A DNA stretch of 64,000 bases from Pseudomonas iridis (GTDB lineage: Bacteria; Pseudomonadota; Gammaproteobacteria; Pseudomonadales; Pseudomonadaceae): assembly GCF_017980685.1 (NCBI RefSeq), contig NZ_JACXXO010000021.1:1-64000 (forward strand), written 5' to 3'. The position numbers were made by a program, and so were the translations under genes. Numbering within the stretch: the first letter of the stretch is position 1; each line of letters starts with the position of its first letter. This document shows, in pieces, positions 8,490 through 17,573 of the stretch. The notes below the pieces were generated by a model. The model was not told where the DNA came from and searched no databases. It worked only from the letters and a program-made list of their open reading frames with translations.

Positions 8490-9692
8490 ATGAAACAGCA
8501 CATTCTGGTAATTGGCGCAGGTTTCGGTGGCATGTGGAGCGCATTGAGCGCCACGCGTCTGGTCGATATCCACGCTCGCGACAATGTTGAGGTGACCGTC
8601 CTCGCACCTCAGGCTGAACTGCGAGTTCGTCCGCGTTTCTACGAGCCGAATGCTCATCAGCTGGCTGCACCGCTGCATGAACTATTTGAAGCGGTCGGCG
8701 TTCACTTCATCAAAGGTGCTGCCGAGACCATCGACGTGGCGGGCAAAACCGTCGGATACACCGATGCCGCAGGCACCAGGCAAGTGTTTCACTTCGATAA
8801 ACTGGTGCTGGCCTCCGGCAGCGGCTTGGCTCAGTCCGGTACGCCAGGCGTTAGCGAGCATGCGTTTGACGTCGACCGCATCGAAGCCGCCGTTCGCCTC
8901 GAAACCCATTTGAAAGGTCTGAAGGATTTGCCAGAAAGCACTGCACGCAACACCGTGGTGGTCGCCGGTGGCGGTTTTACCGGGATCGAAACCGCAACGG
9001 AAATGCCGGCGCGGCTGCGTGAAATCTTCGGCGGGCAGGCTGACATCAAGGTCATCATTGTTGATCGTGGGCAGAAAATCGGCCTGTCGATGGGCGAGCA
9101 GATCAGCGAATCCATCGTCGAGGCCAGCGAAGAGTTGGGCGTTGAATGGCGCTTGGGTGTCTCCGTGCAGTCTGTCGATGCCGAGGGCGTGACCCTGTCG
9201 GACGGTCAACACATCGACGCGAAAACAGTGGTCTGGACCACCGGTGTACGCGCCAGTTCGCTGACGGAGCAGATTCCCGCCGAACGCGACAAGCAGGGAC
9301 GCCTGCACGTCGATGCGAACCTGAAAGTCATCGGCCAGAACGATATCTTTGCGACGGGTGATGTGGCTTATGCGGCCAGTGATGACATCGGCAATTACGC
9401 GCTGATGACTTGCCAGCACGCGATCTCGCTGGGTCGTCATGCCGGCAACAACGTCGCGGCGCAGATTCTCGGGGTTGACCCGACGCCGTATAGCCAGCCC
9501 AAATACGTGACCTGCCTGGACCTCGGCGCCTGGGGCGCGGTGTACACCGAAGGCTGGGATCGTCAGGTGAAACTGGTCAAACAGGAAGGCAAAGCGTTGA
9601 AGACCCAGATCAATACCCAGTGGATTTACCCACCAGCGGCGGATCGCGTCACTGCGCTCGCGGCTGCCGACCCGATGATTCCGGTCGCATAA
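8490..9692 (+). CDS. NAD(P)/FAD-dependent oxidoreductase, NDH-2-like
   Basis: A 400-residue pyridine nucleotide-disulfide-type flavoprotein. The FAD Rossmann motif GAGFGG is at 9-14, a second dinucleotide motif (VVAGGGFTGIETA) near 155-167 binds NAD(P)H, and ATGDVA near 290 contacts FAD. The redox-active CxxxxC of the disulfide reductases is absent, so the enzyme resembles type II NADH dehydrogenases. The start at 8490 follows GGAGATAAAC. Its divergence from an Fe-S Rrf2 regulator suggests redox-stress-responsive expression. The electron acceptor (quinone or other) is not resolved. Confidence 0.82.
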   Translation: MKQHILVIGAGFGGMWSALSATRLVDIHARDNVEVTVLAPQAELRVRPRFYEPNAHQLAAPLHELFEAVGVHFIKGAAETIDVAGKTVGYTDAAGTRQVFHFDKLVLASGSGLAQSGTPGVSEHAFDVDRIEAAVRLETHLKGLKDLPESTARNTVVVAGGGFTGIETATEMPARLREIFGGQADIKVIIVDRGQKIGLSMGEQISESIVEASEELGVEWRLGVSVQSVDAEGVTLSDGQHIDAKTVVWTTGVRASSLTEQIPAERDKQGRLHVDANLKVIGQNDIFATGDVAYAASDDIGNYALMTCQHAISLGRHAGNNVAAQILGVDPTPYSQPKYVTCLDLGAWGAVYTEGWDRQVKLVKQEGKALKTQINTQWIYPPAADRVTALAAADPMIPVA

Positions 9693-9916
9693 ACCCTCTG
9701 CGTTGCAAAAAAAATCCCGCTTCGGTTGATCCGCGGTTATGCGGCGGTGCTGATGGCGTTGGAGACGGGCGCGGATCTGATTTTGCAGGATGCGCAGGTT
9801 TCAGGCTTGGCGAAATGAGCTGTGACAGTTGCTCGTGAGGGTTTTTTCAGCGTGCGCCAGGCTTTGGAGTGCCGGCCGAAAATCAGGCCGGCATGTCTTT
9901 CAAGGAGCCACGGATC

Positions 9917-10516
9917 ATGGATGATCTGGTCAAAGAAGTTATTCCGTTGTTGCAGTATCTGATTCCCGGTTTTCTATCGACGTGGATTTTTTATTCGCTT
10001 ACAGCGTTCAGGCGGCCGGATACGTTTGGCCAGATTGTGCAGGCGTTGATTTTCACGTTTGTGATTCATGGGGCGGTTACAGGAATTGGTGTGGTCTGTT
10101 TGTGGGTGGGGGCGAAAGGGTTTTCTATAGGGAAATGGGATGGTAAGGCTGAGACATTATGGGCTTTCTTTTCTTCGTTGCTACTTGGACTGCTGGCCTG
10201 TTATTTGGCCACCAATGACAAATTGCATCGATGGTTGCGCAACAGAAACGTAACGAAACAATCTTCCTACCCGAGCGAATGGTTCTGCGCATTCGTCCAA
10301 TATGATCGAGTCATTACCCTGCATTTGATCGACGAAAGGCGCGTACTTGGCTGGCCGATCGAGTGGCCGCCTGAGTCAGCCAGTGGGCAATTCGTGATGC
10401 AGAATCCGCGCTGGCTCGGCGATGATGGCAAGTCAGCGTCTTCTGGTGCCGAATTTTTGCTGATAGATTCCGCGAAGGTTAAATGGGTTGAATTCAGCCC
10501 GGAACTAGAGGATTGA
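9917..10516 (+). CDS. Membrane protein, DUF6338-like
   Basis: A 199-residue protein with three hydrophobic segments near residues 8-30, 42-68 and 83-102, then a soluble tail of about 95 residues ending WVEFSPELED. The general plan and the W-rich tail remind me of DUF6338; I am not certain of it. The start at 9917 is chosen from AAGGAG nine bases upstream. The coding sequence is visibly lower in GC and uses rarer codons than its neighbours, suggesting acquisition by transfer. It is followed two bases later by a 41-codon ORF, so the two are probably translated together. Confidence 0.6.
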   Translation: MDDLVKEVIPLLQYLIPGFLSTWIFYSLTAFRRPDTFGQIVQALIFTFVIHGAVTGIGVVCLWVGAKGFSIGKWDGKAETLWAFFSSLLLGLLACYLATNDKLHRWLRNRNVTKQSSYPSEWFCAFVQYDRVITLHLIDERRVLGWPIEWPPESASGQFVMQNPRWLGDDGKSASSGAEFLLIDSAKVKWVEFSPELED

Positions 10517-10518
10517 TC

Positions 10519-10644
10519 ATGACCGCAAGAGCACCGCAACCCATGCCTAAGAAATACGAGCGCTTTTTCAAGGGGCCAGACGGGAAGCCGCTTGAGGAAT
10601 CACTTTTCAAAGGGCCGAGCGCGCCACCGCCCTTGAAGCGCTAG
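10519..10644 (+). CDS. Small basic protein, 41 residues, partner of the upstream gene
   Basis: The ATG lies two bases after the stop of the DUF6338-like gene and is preceded by GAGG in that gene's last codons, a classic coupled start. The product (begins MTARAPQPMPKKYERFF) contains two copies of an FFKGP/LFKGP motif separated by 13 residues and ends PPPLKR. It is basic and proline-rich without a signal or membrane segment. No family is recognised. It was found by inspection of the gap and is short enough for routine callers to miss. Confidence 0.55.
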   Translation: MTARAPQPMPKKYERFFKGPDGKPLEESLFKGPSAPPPLKR

Positions 10645-10688
10645 CCAATCGTGGAAATTTGCTGACTCCCCGGCGGTCATCGCGATCC

Positions 10689-11573
10689 TCAAAGCGTCTC
10701 CACCAACCAATCCCGAAACGCCTTCAACGACGGCAGCGCTTCATTGCGCGGCGGGTACACCAGGTAATAGCTGCGTCGACTGGTAATCGGTTCGCCCAGT
10801 TGCAGCAATTCCCCATTCAGCAGTTCGTCCTCGACCAGAATCCGCGGCACCAGGCCCACGCCAATATTCGCCCGCACCGCCTGAATCAGATGCGCAGTCA
10901 TTTCGAAGCTCGGGCCGATGCGCATGCTGCGATGCGGCAAATCGTGCTGGCTGAACCATTCTGTCCACGCTTGAGCATTGCTGCTGACGTTGAGTAGCAA
11001 TTGCCCGGCGATGTGTTGCCCAGCGTCGTTGCGCTCGTCTTCGGACAGTTGCGTACTGGCGATGACCACCAGTTCCTCGGTGTGCAGGGGCAGGGCGGTC
11101 AGCCCCGGCCACTCGCCGCCACCCACACAGATCGCCGCGTCGATTTCACTGGTATCAAAATCGATGGCTTCGATGCGTGAGTGCAAGTGCACGGTCATGC
11201 CCGGGTGGGCGGTGTAGAAATCCTTGAGTCGCGGCAACAACCATTTCGAGCCGAAGGTCGGCAGCGTTGCCAGCCGCAGGCTATGGATGCCGGAGCCGAA
11301 TGCCATGGCCTGCAAAGTGGCGCTGCGGATCTGCCCGAGTGCTTCGGCGAGTTCGCGCTGATACATGCGTCCGACGTCGGTCAGGACTACTTGCCGGCCT
11401 TCGCGGCTGAACAGGCGCATGCCGAGCATCTTCTCGAGGATTTGCACCTGACGGCTGACCGCACTTTGCGTCAGCGACAGTTCATGGGCGGCGCGGGTGT
11501 AGCTTTCGTGGCGCGCGGCAGCCTCGAAGGCCAGCAGTAACGACATGGAAGGCGTGAGCGTGCGCGGATTCAT
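10689..11573 (-). CDS. LysR family regulator, GcvA-like
   Basis: A 294-residue LysR regulator: winged helix-turn-helix at about 9-68 (SYTRAAHELSLTQSAVSRQV recognition helix) and a periplasmic-binding-like effector domain from 95 on. The PSMSLLLAFEAAARH opening is that of the GcvA/AmpR branch. It is divergent from ydiJ (158 bp apart), so ydiJ is the first candidate target. Confidence 0.88.
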   Translation of the reverse strand: MNPRTLTPSMSLLLAFEAAARHESYTRAAHELSLTQSAVSRQVQILEKMLGMRLFSREGRQVVLTDVGRMYQRELAEALGQIRSATLQAMAFGSGIHSLRLATLPTFGSKWLLPRLKDFYTAHPGMTVHLHSRIEAIDFDTSEIDAAICVGGGEWPGLTALPLHTEELVVIASTQLSEDERNDAGQHIAGQLLLNVSSNAQAWTEWFSQHDLPHRSMRIGPSFEMTAHLIQAVRANIGVGLVPRILVEDELLNGELLQLGEPITSRRSYYLVYPPRNEALPSLKAFRDWLVETL

Positions 11574-11731
11574 TCGTAAAAGTCATCAATAGCGGGTCGA
11601 ATTTACGGTTGTCCCAACGTTCGTCAGCAATGAATATGGGCAACATGAGATGGCGGAGCCTGACGCAATCATTCGTTGCGTACAACTGTTCACTGCCACA
11701 CGGCCCGATTTTTACCGAGATGTCCTGACCA

Positions 11732-14700
11732 ATGATTGCCCAGCTGTCGCCCGCAACCGCGCAAACCTCCAATTACCAGCAGTTCCTCAATGCGCTGAAG
11801 GCCAGCGGTTTTCGTGGTGAAATCAGCGCCGACTACGCCAGTCGCGTGGTGCTGGCCACTGACAACTCGATCTATCAGCGACTGCCGCAAGCTGCGGTGT
11901 TTCCCATGGACGCTGAGGATGTGGCCAAGGTCGCACGACTGATTGCCGACCCGACCTACCAACACGTGGTCATCACCCCGCGCGGCGGTGGCACCGGCAC
12001 CAATGGCCAGTCGTTGACCGACGGTATCGTCGTCGACTTGTCGCGGCACATGAACCGTATTCTGGAGATCAACGTCGAGCAGCGTTGGGTGCGCGTGCAG
12101 GCCGGGGTGGTCAAGGATCAGCTCAACGCCGCGCTGAAATCAGCCGGGCTGTTTTTCGCCCCAGAGCTCTCCACCTCTAACCGCGCCACCGTCGGCGGCA
12201 TGATCAACACCGACGCCAGCGGCCAAGGCAGCTGCACCTATGGCAAGACCCGCGATCACGTGCTGGAGCTGGATATGATCCTGCGCGGCGGCGAGCGTCT
12301 GCACGGTCAGCCGCTTGCGGAGAGCGAACTTGAAGCGCAGTGCGCCCGCGAAGATCGGATCGGCGAAGTCTATCGTTGTGCGCGGCAGATCATTGATGAG
12401 CAAGGTGCGCTGATCAAGGCGCGCTTTCCCGATCTCAACCGTTGCCTGACCGGTTACGACCTGGCGCACCTGCGCGAGGCGGACAATCGCTTCAACCTCA
12501 ACAGCGTGCTGTGTGGCGCCGAAGGTTCGCTCGGTTTTGTGGTTGAGGCGAAGTTGAATGTATTGCCCATCCCCAAACATACGATGCTGGTGAACATTCG
12601 CTACGCCGGGTTCATGGACGCGCTCCGTGATGCCCGGGCGCTGATGGCGCTTAAGCCGCTGTCGATTGAAACTGTCGACTCGAAAGTGCTGTTGCTGGCG
12701 ATGCAGGACATTGTCTGGCACGGCGTTGCCGAGTATTTCCCACAAAGTCCCGAACGGCCGACGCTGGGGATCAACCTGGTGGAATTTTGCGGTGACGATG
12801 CCGAAGATCTGCAGCGCCGTGTCGAAGCGTTCGTTGAGCACTTGAGCAACGACCTTACCGTTGAGCGTCTGGGCCACACGCTGGCGGTAGGTCACGCCGC
12901 GGTGAACAAGGTTTACGGCATGCGCAAACGCGCCGTGGGCTTGCTCGGCAACGTTGCCGGTGAAGCGCGGCCGCAGCCGTTTGTCGAAGACACGGCCGTG
13001 CCACCGCAGCATCTTGCCGAGTACATCGCCGAGTTGCGCGATCTGCTCGACAGCCACGGTTTGCAGTACGGCATGTTCGGTCATGTCGATGCCGGCGTGC
13101 TGCACGTGCGGCCGATTCTCGACATGAAAGATCCGCAACAAGCGGCGCTGGTGCGGCCGGTATCCGATGGCGTCGCCGCATTGACTCAACGCTACGGCGG
13201 TCTGCTGTGGGGCGAGCACGGCAAGGGCCTGCGCTCGGAATATGCGCCCGCGTTTTTCGGTGAGCTGTATCCGGCGCTGCAAGCGCTGAAGGCCGCGTTC
13301 GACCCGTTCAACCAATTCAACCCGGGCAAAATCGCGACGGCGGCCAACACTGGCGCAGCACTGCTGAAGATTGATGAAGTGACCTTGCGTGGCGAACTGG
13401 ATCGACAGATCGACGAGAAAGTCTGGCAGGACTACGGTGCAGCGATGCACTGCAATGGCAACGGCGCTTGTTACAACTTCGATCCTGATGACGCGATGTG
13501 CCCGTCGTGGAAGGCCACTCGTGAGCGCGCGCAGTCGCCCAAGGGCCGGGCGTCGTTGATCCGCGAATGGCTGCGATTGCAGGGTGAGGCGGGGGTTGAT
13601 GTGCTGTCTGAGGCTATTCGTCGACCCGCGTTTTTCAGCACTTTTTGGCAGCGCTGGCGCAACAGCCGCGCGCAAACGCCGGACTTCTCCCATGAGGTCT
13701 ACGACGCCATGGCCGGTTGTCTGGCGTGCAAATCCTGCGCGGGCCAATGCCCGGTGAAGGTCAACGTGCCGGAGTTTCGTTCGCGGTTCCTCGAGCTGTA
13801 TCACAGCCGCTACCTGCGTCCGGCGCGGGATTATCTGATCGCGTCGCTTGAATACAGCATCCCCTGCATGGCGCGGATTCCGGCGCTGTATAACGGTTTG
13901 ATGGGCGCGTCGGTGGTTCGACAACTGCTGGAACGCCTGGGCGGCATGGTTGATGTGCCGTTGCTCAGCCGTTTCGATTTCCACGCAGCGATGCGCCGTT
14001 GGCAGGTGCAGCCGGCGACGGTGCCGACCTTGTCTGCGCTGACCCAGACGCAACGCGAGCGCAGCGTGGTGCTGGTGCAGGACGCGTTTACCCGCTACTT
14101 CGAAGCGCCGCTGTTGGCGGATCTGGTTGAGCTGATTTCGCGGCTTGGCTATCAGGTCTATCTGGCGCCGTTCAGTGCCAACGGCAAGCCGCTGCATGTG
14201 CAGGGTTTTCTGTCGGCGTTCAACCGCGCGGCTCTACGCAATGCGCGACAGTTGCGCGAACTGGCGGATGTCGGCGTGCCGCTGGTGGGGCTGGACCCGG
14301 CCATGACCCTGGTTTATCGCCAGGAATATCAGAAAGTCCCCGGTATGCAGGCATGTCCGGAGGTCGCGCTGCTGCAGGAATGGCTGCTCGACGTGATGCC
14401 GGAACAGGCACCAGAAGGCACCGCCGAGACCTTCCGTTTGCTGGCGCATTGCACGGAAAAAACCAATGCACCGGCCGCGACCCGGCAGTGGGAGCAAGTG
14501 TTCGCGCGCGTGGGATTGAAACTGACCACTCAGGCCACCGGCTGCTGCGGCATGTCCGGCACCTATGGCCACGAAGCGCGCAACCGCGACACGTCGGCAG
14601 TGATCTACGAACAGTCGTGGGCGCGTCAGATCGACGCGCCAGCGCAGAAAGGCGAGGCGCTGGCCACCGGCTATTCGTGCCGCAGCCAGGTCAAGCGCCA

Positions 14701-14758
14701 GTCGGATCGGGCAGTGCGCCATCCCTTGCAGGTGTTGCTTGAGAGGGTGCGTCGCTGA
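11732..14758 (+). CDS. ydiJ: D-2-hydroxyglutarate dehydrogenase, YdiJ type
   Basis: A 1008-residue fusion of an FAD-linked oxidase (VAO/PCMH fold) and a C-terminal Fe-S domain, close to the 1018 residues of E. coli YdiJ. PRGGGTGTNGQSL near 83-95 is the FAD pyrophosphate loop. Cysteines near 573-590 (CNGNGACY...MCPSW), the CLACKSCAGQCPVK motif near 663-676 and CCGMSGTYGH near 938 are the Fe-S and CCG features. Known members oxidise D-2-hydroxyglutarate to 2-oxoglutarate, which recycles the by-product of SerA. The 3' end overlaps the convergent pqiA-like gene by 68 bases. Confidence 0.88.
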   Translation: MIAQLSPATAQTSNYQQFLNALKASGFRGEISADYASRVVLATDNSIYQRLPQAAVFPMDAEDVAKVARLIADPTYQHVVITPRGGGTGTNGQSLTDGIVVDLSRHMNRILEINVEQRWVRVQAGVVKDQLNAALKSAGLFFAPELSTSNRATVGGMINTDASGQGSCTYGKTRDHVLELDMILRGGERLHGQPLAESELEAQCAREDRIGEVYRCARQIIDEQGALIKARFPDLNRCLTGYDLAHLREADNRFNLNSVLCGAEGSLGFVVEAKLNVLPIPKHTMLVNIRYAGFMDALRDARALMALKPLSIETVDSKVLLLAMQDIVWHGVAEYFPQSPERPTLGINLVEFCGDDAEDLQRRVEAFVEHLSNDLTVERLGHTLAVGHAAVNKVYGMRKRAVGLLGNVAGEARPQPFVEDTAVPPQHLAEYIAELRDLLDSHGLQYGMFGHVDAGVLHVRPILDMKDPQQAALVRPVSDGVAALTQRYGGLLWGEHGKGLRSEYAPAFFGELYPALQALKAAFDPFNQFNPGKIATAANTGAALLKIDEVTLRGELDRQIDEKVWQDYGAAMHCNGNGACYNFDPDDAMCPSWKATRERAQSPKGRASLIREWLRLQGEAGVDVLSEAIRRPAFFSTFWQRWRNSRAQTPDFSHEVYDAMAGCLACKSCAGQCPVKVNVPEFRSRFLELYHSRYLRPARDYLIASLEYSIPCMARIPALYNGLMGASVVRQLLERLGGMVDVPLLSRFDFHAAMRRWQVQPATVPTLSALTQTQRERSVVLVQDAFTRYFEAPLLADLVELISRLGYQVYLAPFSANGKPLHVQGFLSAFNRAALRNARQLRELADVGVPLVGLDPAMTLVYRQEYQKVPGMQACPEVALLQEWLLDVMPEQAPEGTAETFRLLAHCTEKTNAPAATRQWEQVFARVGLKLTTQATGCCGMSGTYGHEARNRDTSAVIYEQSWARQIDAPAQKGEALATGYSCRSQVKRQSDRAVRHPLQVLLERVRR

Positions 14759-15380
14759 GCGTTTCGTCGTCCGGCGCGTTATCCCAGATCAGTCGCGGGT
14801 CGAAGCTCATTGCCGAGAGCATGGTGAGCACCACCACCATGCCGAAAAACAGGATGCCCGAACGCGGTTCGATATCGCCCAGCGTCTGGAATTTCACCAG
14901 CGCCGCGACCAGGGCAACCACCAGTACATCGAGCATCGACCAATAGCCGATCAACTCGACGAATCGAAACAGCTTCGAGCGCTCCCGCCGCGCCCAGCCA
15001 CTGTCGCGCTGCACAGTGATCAGCAACAGCGTCAGGGCTCCGAACTTGACGCCCGGCACGGCAATACTGGCGATGAAGATGATCAGCGCGATATCCCACG
15101 CACCGTGCTGCCAGAACTCCAGCACGCCGCTCATGATCGTGCTGTCGGCGCCGCTGCCCAGCATCGTGGTGTTCATCACCGGCAGCAAATTGGCCGGCAC
15201 GTAAAACACCAGTGCGGCAAGCAGATAGGCCCAGGTGCGGGTGAGCGAATTGGTCTTGCGCCGATGCAGCGGGGCGTCGCAGCGCGGGCACTCATGCGGT
15301 TCGACGGTCATGTCGCAGGCCAGGCCGCAACTGTGGCACAGGCACAGGTTCAGCTCGCTGGCGGTCGCTGGTCGCTTCAT
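14691..15380 (-). CDS. pqiA: Paraquat-inducible protein A-like (second half)
   Basis: A 229-residue inner-membrane protein corresponding to the C-terminal half of E. coli PqiA. It has an N-terminal rubredoxin-like zinc motif (CHSCGLACDM...ECPRCDAPL) and four hydrophobic segments between about 48 and 195. The start codon overlaps the end of the upstream half by four bases, so the two are co-translated. It overlaps the 3' end of convergent ydiJ by 68 bp. Unlike the usual Pqi or Yeb operons there is no MCE-domain partner downstream. Confidence 0.83.
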   Translation of the reverse strand: MKRPATASELNLCLCHSCGLACDMTVEPHECPRCDAPLHRRKTNSLTRTWAYLLAALVFYVPANLLPVMNTTMLGSGADSTIMSGVLEFWQHGAWDIALIIFIASIAVPGVKFGALTLLLITVQRDSGWARRERSKLFRFVELIGYWSMLDVLVVALVAALVKFQTLGDIEPRSGILFFGMVVVLTMLSAMSFDPRLIWDNAPDDETLSDAPSQATPARDGALPDPTGA

Positions 15381-15973
15381 AAGATGTCCCAGAGGTCACG
15401 GATGTCGCGGCCGGCAATACGGATCATCATCAGGCTCAGCACGGCCAGGGCGAACAGGCCGATCCCGGGCAGCACATCAAGCATTCCGGCCAGTTTGAAC
15501 ACGGCGACCATCGCCCCCAGTAAACACACTTCCAGCATGCTCCACGGGCGCAGCGTTTCCAGCCAGCGCATACAGACCTTGAAGCCTGGCGCGCGTCGGG
15601 ATGAGAGGGCGAAACTCAGCACCCAGATCAGCAACACCAACTGAAACGCCGGGGCAATAATGATCGAGATTGCGGCCACCATCGCCATGAACGTGATCGG
15701 CCCCTGGCTCAGGGCGAGCACCGAATCCCACAGCGTCGCACTGTTTTTCAAGCCTTTGAGGCTGATGCTCATCACCGGATAGAAATTGGCGAACAGCCAC
15801 AGCATCGCCGCCGTGAACGACAGGGCCAGACGCTGCTCAACGGTCAGTCCGTTGAAGCGTTCGAGCACCCCGCCGCAGCGTACGCAGAGGGTTTTCTGGT
15901 GTTTGCCGAGCACGGCTTTTTCATACACGCAATCGCAGTGCTCGCAGATGATCAGGCGTTCGGGGGCGATCAT
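15377..15973 (-). CDS. pqiA: Paraquat-inducible protein A-like (first half)
   Basis: A 198-residue inner-membrane protein matching the N-terminal half of PqiA/YebS. A zinc-ribbon CEHCDCVYEK...CVRCGGVLE precedes four hydrophobic segments (about 50-190). In E. coli the two halves are one polypeptide; here they are separate, ATGA-overlapping genes. PqiA-type proteins work with MCE proteins (PqiB, YebT) that bridge the periplasm for lipid transport. No MCE gene is in this locus, so the pair would have to work with one encoded elsewhere. Confidence 0.83.
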   Translation of the reverse strand: MIAPERLIICEHCDCVYEKAVLGKHQKTLCVRCGGVLERFNGLTVEQRLALSFTAAMLWLFANFYPVMSISLKGLKNSATLWDSVLALSQGPITFMAMVAAISIIIAPAFQLVLLIWVLSFALSSRRAPGFKVCMRWLETLRPWSMLEVCLLGAMVAVFKLAGMLDVLPGIGLFALAVLSLMMIRIAGRDIRDLWDIL

Positions 15974-16083
15974 GAAAAGCGCTCGATATCGGGCCCCAAA
16001 AGCAGGGGGACCTGATCACTATAGAAGGCTCACGGCAATGGGCAACTTGCAGGGCATCGAGCGGCAGCATTTTCTGCTAACGA

Positions 16084-17475
16084 TCAGCGGCGATCCAGCC
16101 ACACCGTCTGCGCATTGCAGAACTCGCGAACGCCGAAGTGCGACAGCTCACGGCCAAACCCACTCTTCTTCACGCCGCCGAATGTCACGCGCGGGTCGCT
16201 GGCGGAATAACCGTTGATGAATACGCCGCCGGTTTCCAGCTCGCTGGTCAGTTGCTGTGCCAGTTGCACATTGGCGGTGTAGATCGTCGCGGTCAGGCCG
16301 AATTCGCTGTCGTTGGCCAACGCGACGGCATGCGCGCAATCGCGGGCAGTAATAATTGAGGCGACCGGGCCGAACAGTTCCTGTTTGAACGAAGTCATGC
16401 GATCGGTAACGTCAGCCAGCACGGTCGGCTCGTAGTAGTTGCCAGCCCCAGCGGTTTTGACGCCGCCGAGCAACAGGGTCGCACCTTCCTCGAGGGTGTC
16501 GCGCACTTGCTGATCCAGTTCATCACGCAGATCAAAACGCGCCATCGGCCCGATGTAAGTGTCGGCAGACAGCGGATCGCCCACCTTCAACTTGCGCGTT
16601 GCCTCAACGAATTTGCGGGTGAACGCTTCGACGACGCCTTCTTCGATAATCAGTCGCTTGGCCGCCGCGCAGACCTGACCGGAGTTCTGGTAGCGACCGA
16701 TCACTGCGGCCTGAACGGCTTCGTCGAGATTGGCGTCATTGAGCACGATAAACGGATCAGATCCGCCCAACTCCAGCACGCATTTCTTCAGCGCGGCACC
16801 GGCCTGAGCGCCGATGGCCATGCCAGCGCGGACGCTGCCGGTCAACGTAACGGCGGCAATGCGCGGGTCGGCGATGGCGCTGGAGACGCCTTCTGGAGTG
16901 ACGTTGATCACTTCAAACACGCCGGGGGCAAAGCCTGCGCGGGTAAACGCATCGCGCAGCAAATAAGCGCTGCCCATCACGTTAGGCGCATGCTTGAGAA
17001 CGTAGGTATTGCCGGCGACAAGCGCTGGAACGGCACCGCGCAGCACTTGCCAGATCGGGAAGTTCCACGGCATCACGGCGAGGATCGGGCCGAGTGGGCG
17101 GTATTCGATGCGCGCCTTGCCGCCTTCAACCTGAGTCGGTTCAGCATCGAGCATGGCCGGGCCATGTTCGGCGTACCACTCGCAGAGCTTGGCGCATTTT
17201 TCGATTTCACCGCGGGCCTGGGCAATGGGCTTACCCATTTCCAGGGTGATCATGGTGGCCATGGCCTCAGCGGTTTCACGCAGCGCGCCGGCGAGGGCGG
17301 TCAGGGCGCGAGAGCGATCTTGCAACGGCTTGCGTTTCCACTTGCCGAAGCCGAAGGCGGCGCGGGTCAGCGCGGCATCGAGGGCTTCTGCGGATTCAAA
17401 CGCGTAGTGGCCGATCTGCTCGCCAGTGGCAGGGTTGGTCGAAATGGCGTAGGTCTGGCTGGAAATCTGGCTCAT
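16084..17475 (-). CDS. sad: NAD-dependent succinate-semialdehyde dehydrogenase Sad
   Basis: A 463-residue aldehyde dehydrogenase of the shorter Sad/YneI class. Landmarks are VMPWNFPIWQ near 135, LELGGSDPFIVL with the general base Glu near 238, and NSGQVCAAAKR with the catalytic Cys near 272. The GGSDP and CAAAKR variants are those of Sad rather than of GabD. It oxidises succinate semialdehyde to succinate at the end of putrescine/GABA degradation. The divergent LysR gene resembles PtrR, which neighbours sad in E. coli too, supporting the call. Confidence 0.85.
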   Translation of the reverse strand: MSQISSQTYAISTNPATGEQIGHYAFESAEALDAALTRAAFGFGKWKRKPLQDRSRALTALAGALRETAEAMATMITLEMGKPIAQARGEIEKCAKLCEWYAEHGPAMLDAEPTQVEGGKARIEYRPLGPILAVMPWNFPIWQVLRGAVPALVAGNTYVLKHAPNVMGSAYLLRDAFTRAGFAPGVFEVINVTPEGVSSAIADPRIAAVTLTGSVRAGMAIGAQAGAALKKCVLELGGSDPFIVLNDANLDEAVQAAVIGRYQNSGQVCAAAKRLIIEEGVVEAFTRKFVEATRKLKVGDPLSADTYIGPMARFDLRDELDQQVRDTLEEGATLLLGGVKTAGAGNYYEPTVLADVTDRMTSFKQELFGPVASIITARDCAHAVALANDSEFGLTATIYTANVQLAQQLTSELETGGVFINGYSASDPRVTFGGVKKSGFGRELSHFGVREFCNAQTVWLDRR

Positions 17476-17573
17476 GGCTTTCGTCCTGCGTGTTCATGGG
17501 ATGGGCCTAGAGTAGGGTGGTGTTTGTGTTCTGGAAACTGAATAATAAAGATCGTTTCTTTCACGATTAGAGA

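Noticed and set aside
9704..9820. Short coding-like stretch (ending ILQDAQVSGLAK) after the NDH-2-like gene
   Set aside because: Under 40 codons, only a TTG start, no ribosome site; may be a gene remnant but cannot be supported.
12140..14197. A 685-codon open frame on the minus strand opposite ydiJ
   Set aside because: It is an antisense shadow in high-GC DNA; the plus strand encodes an unmistakable FAD/Fe-S enzyme and the antisense translation has no protein-like pattern. The same applies to long frames opposite ppnN (530-1918), the polyamine-binding protein gene (24145-25551), the MFS gene (37555-39021) and the ABC ATPase gene (44979-46163).
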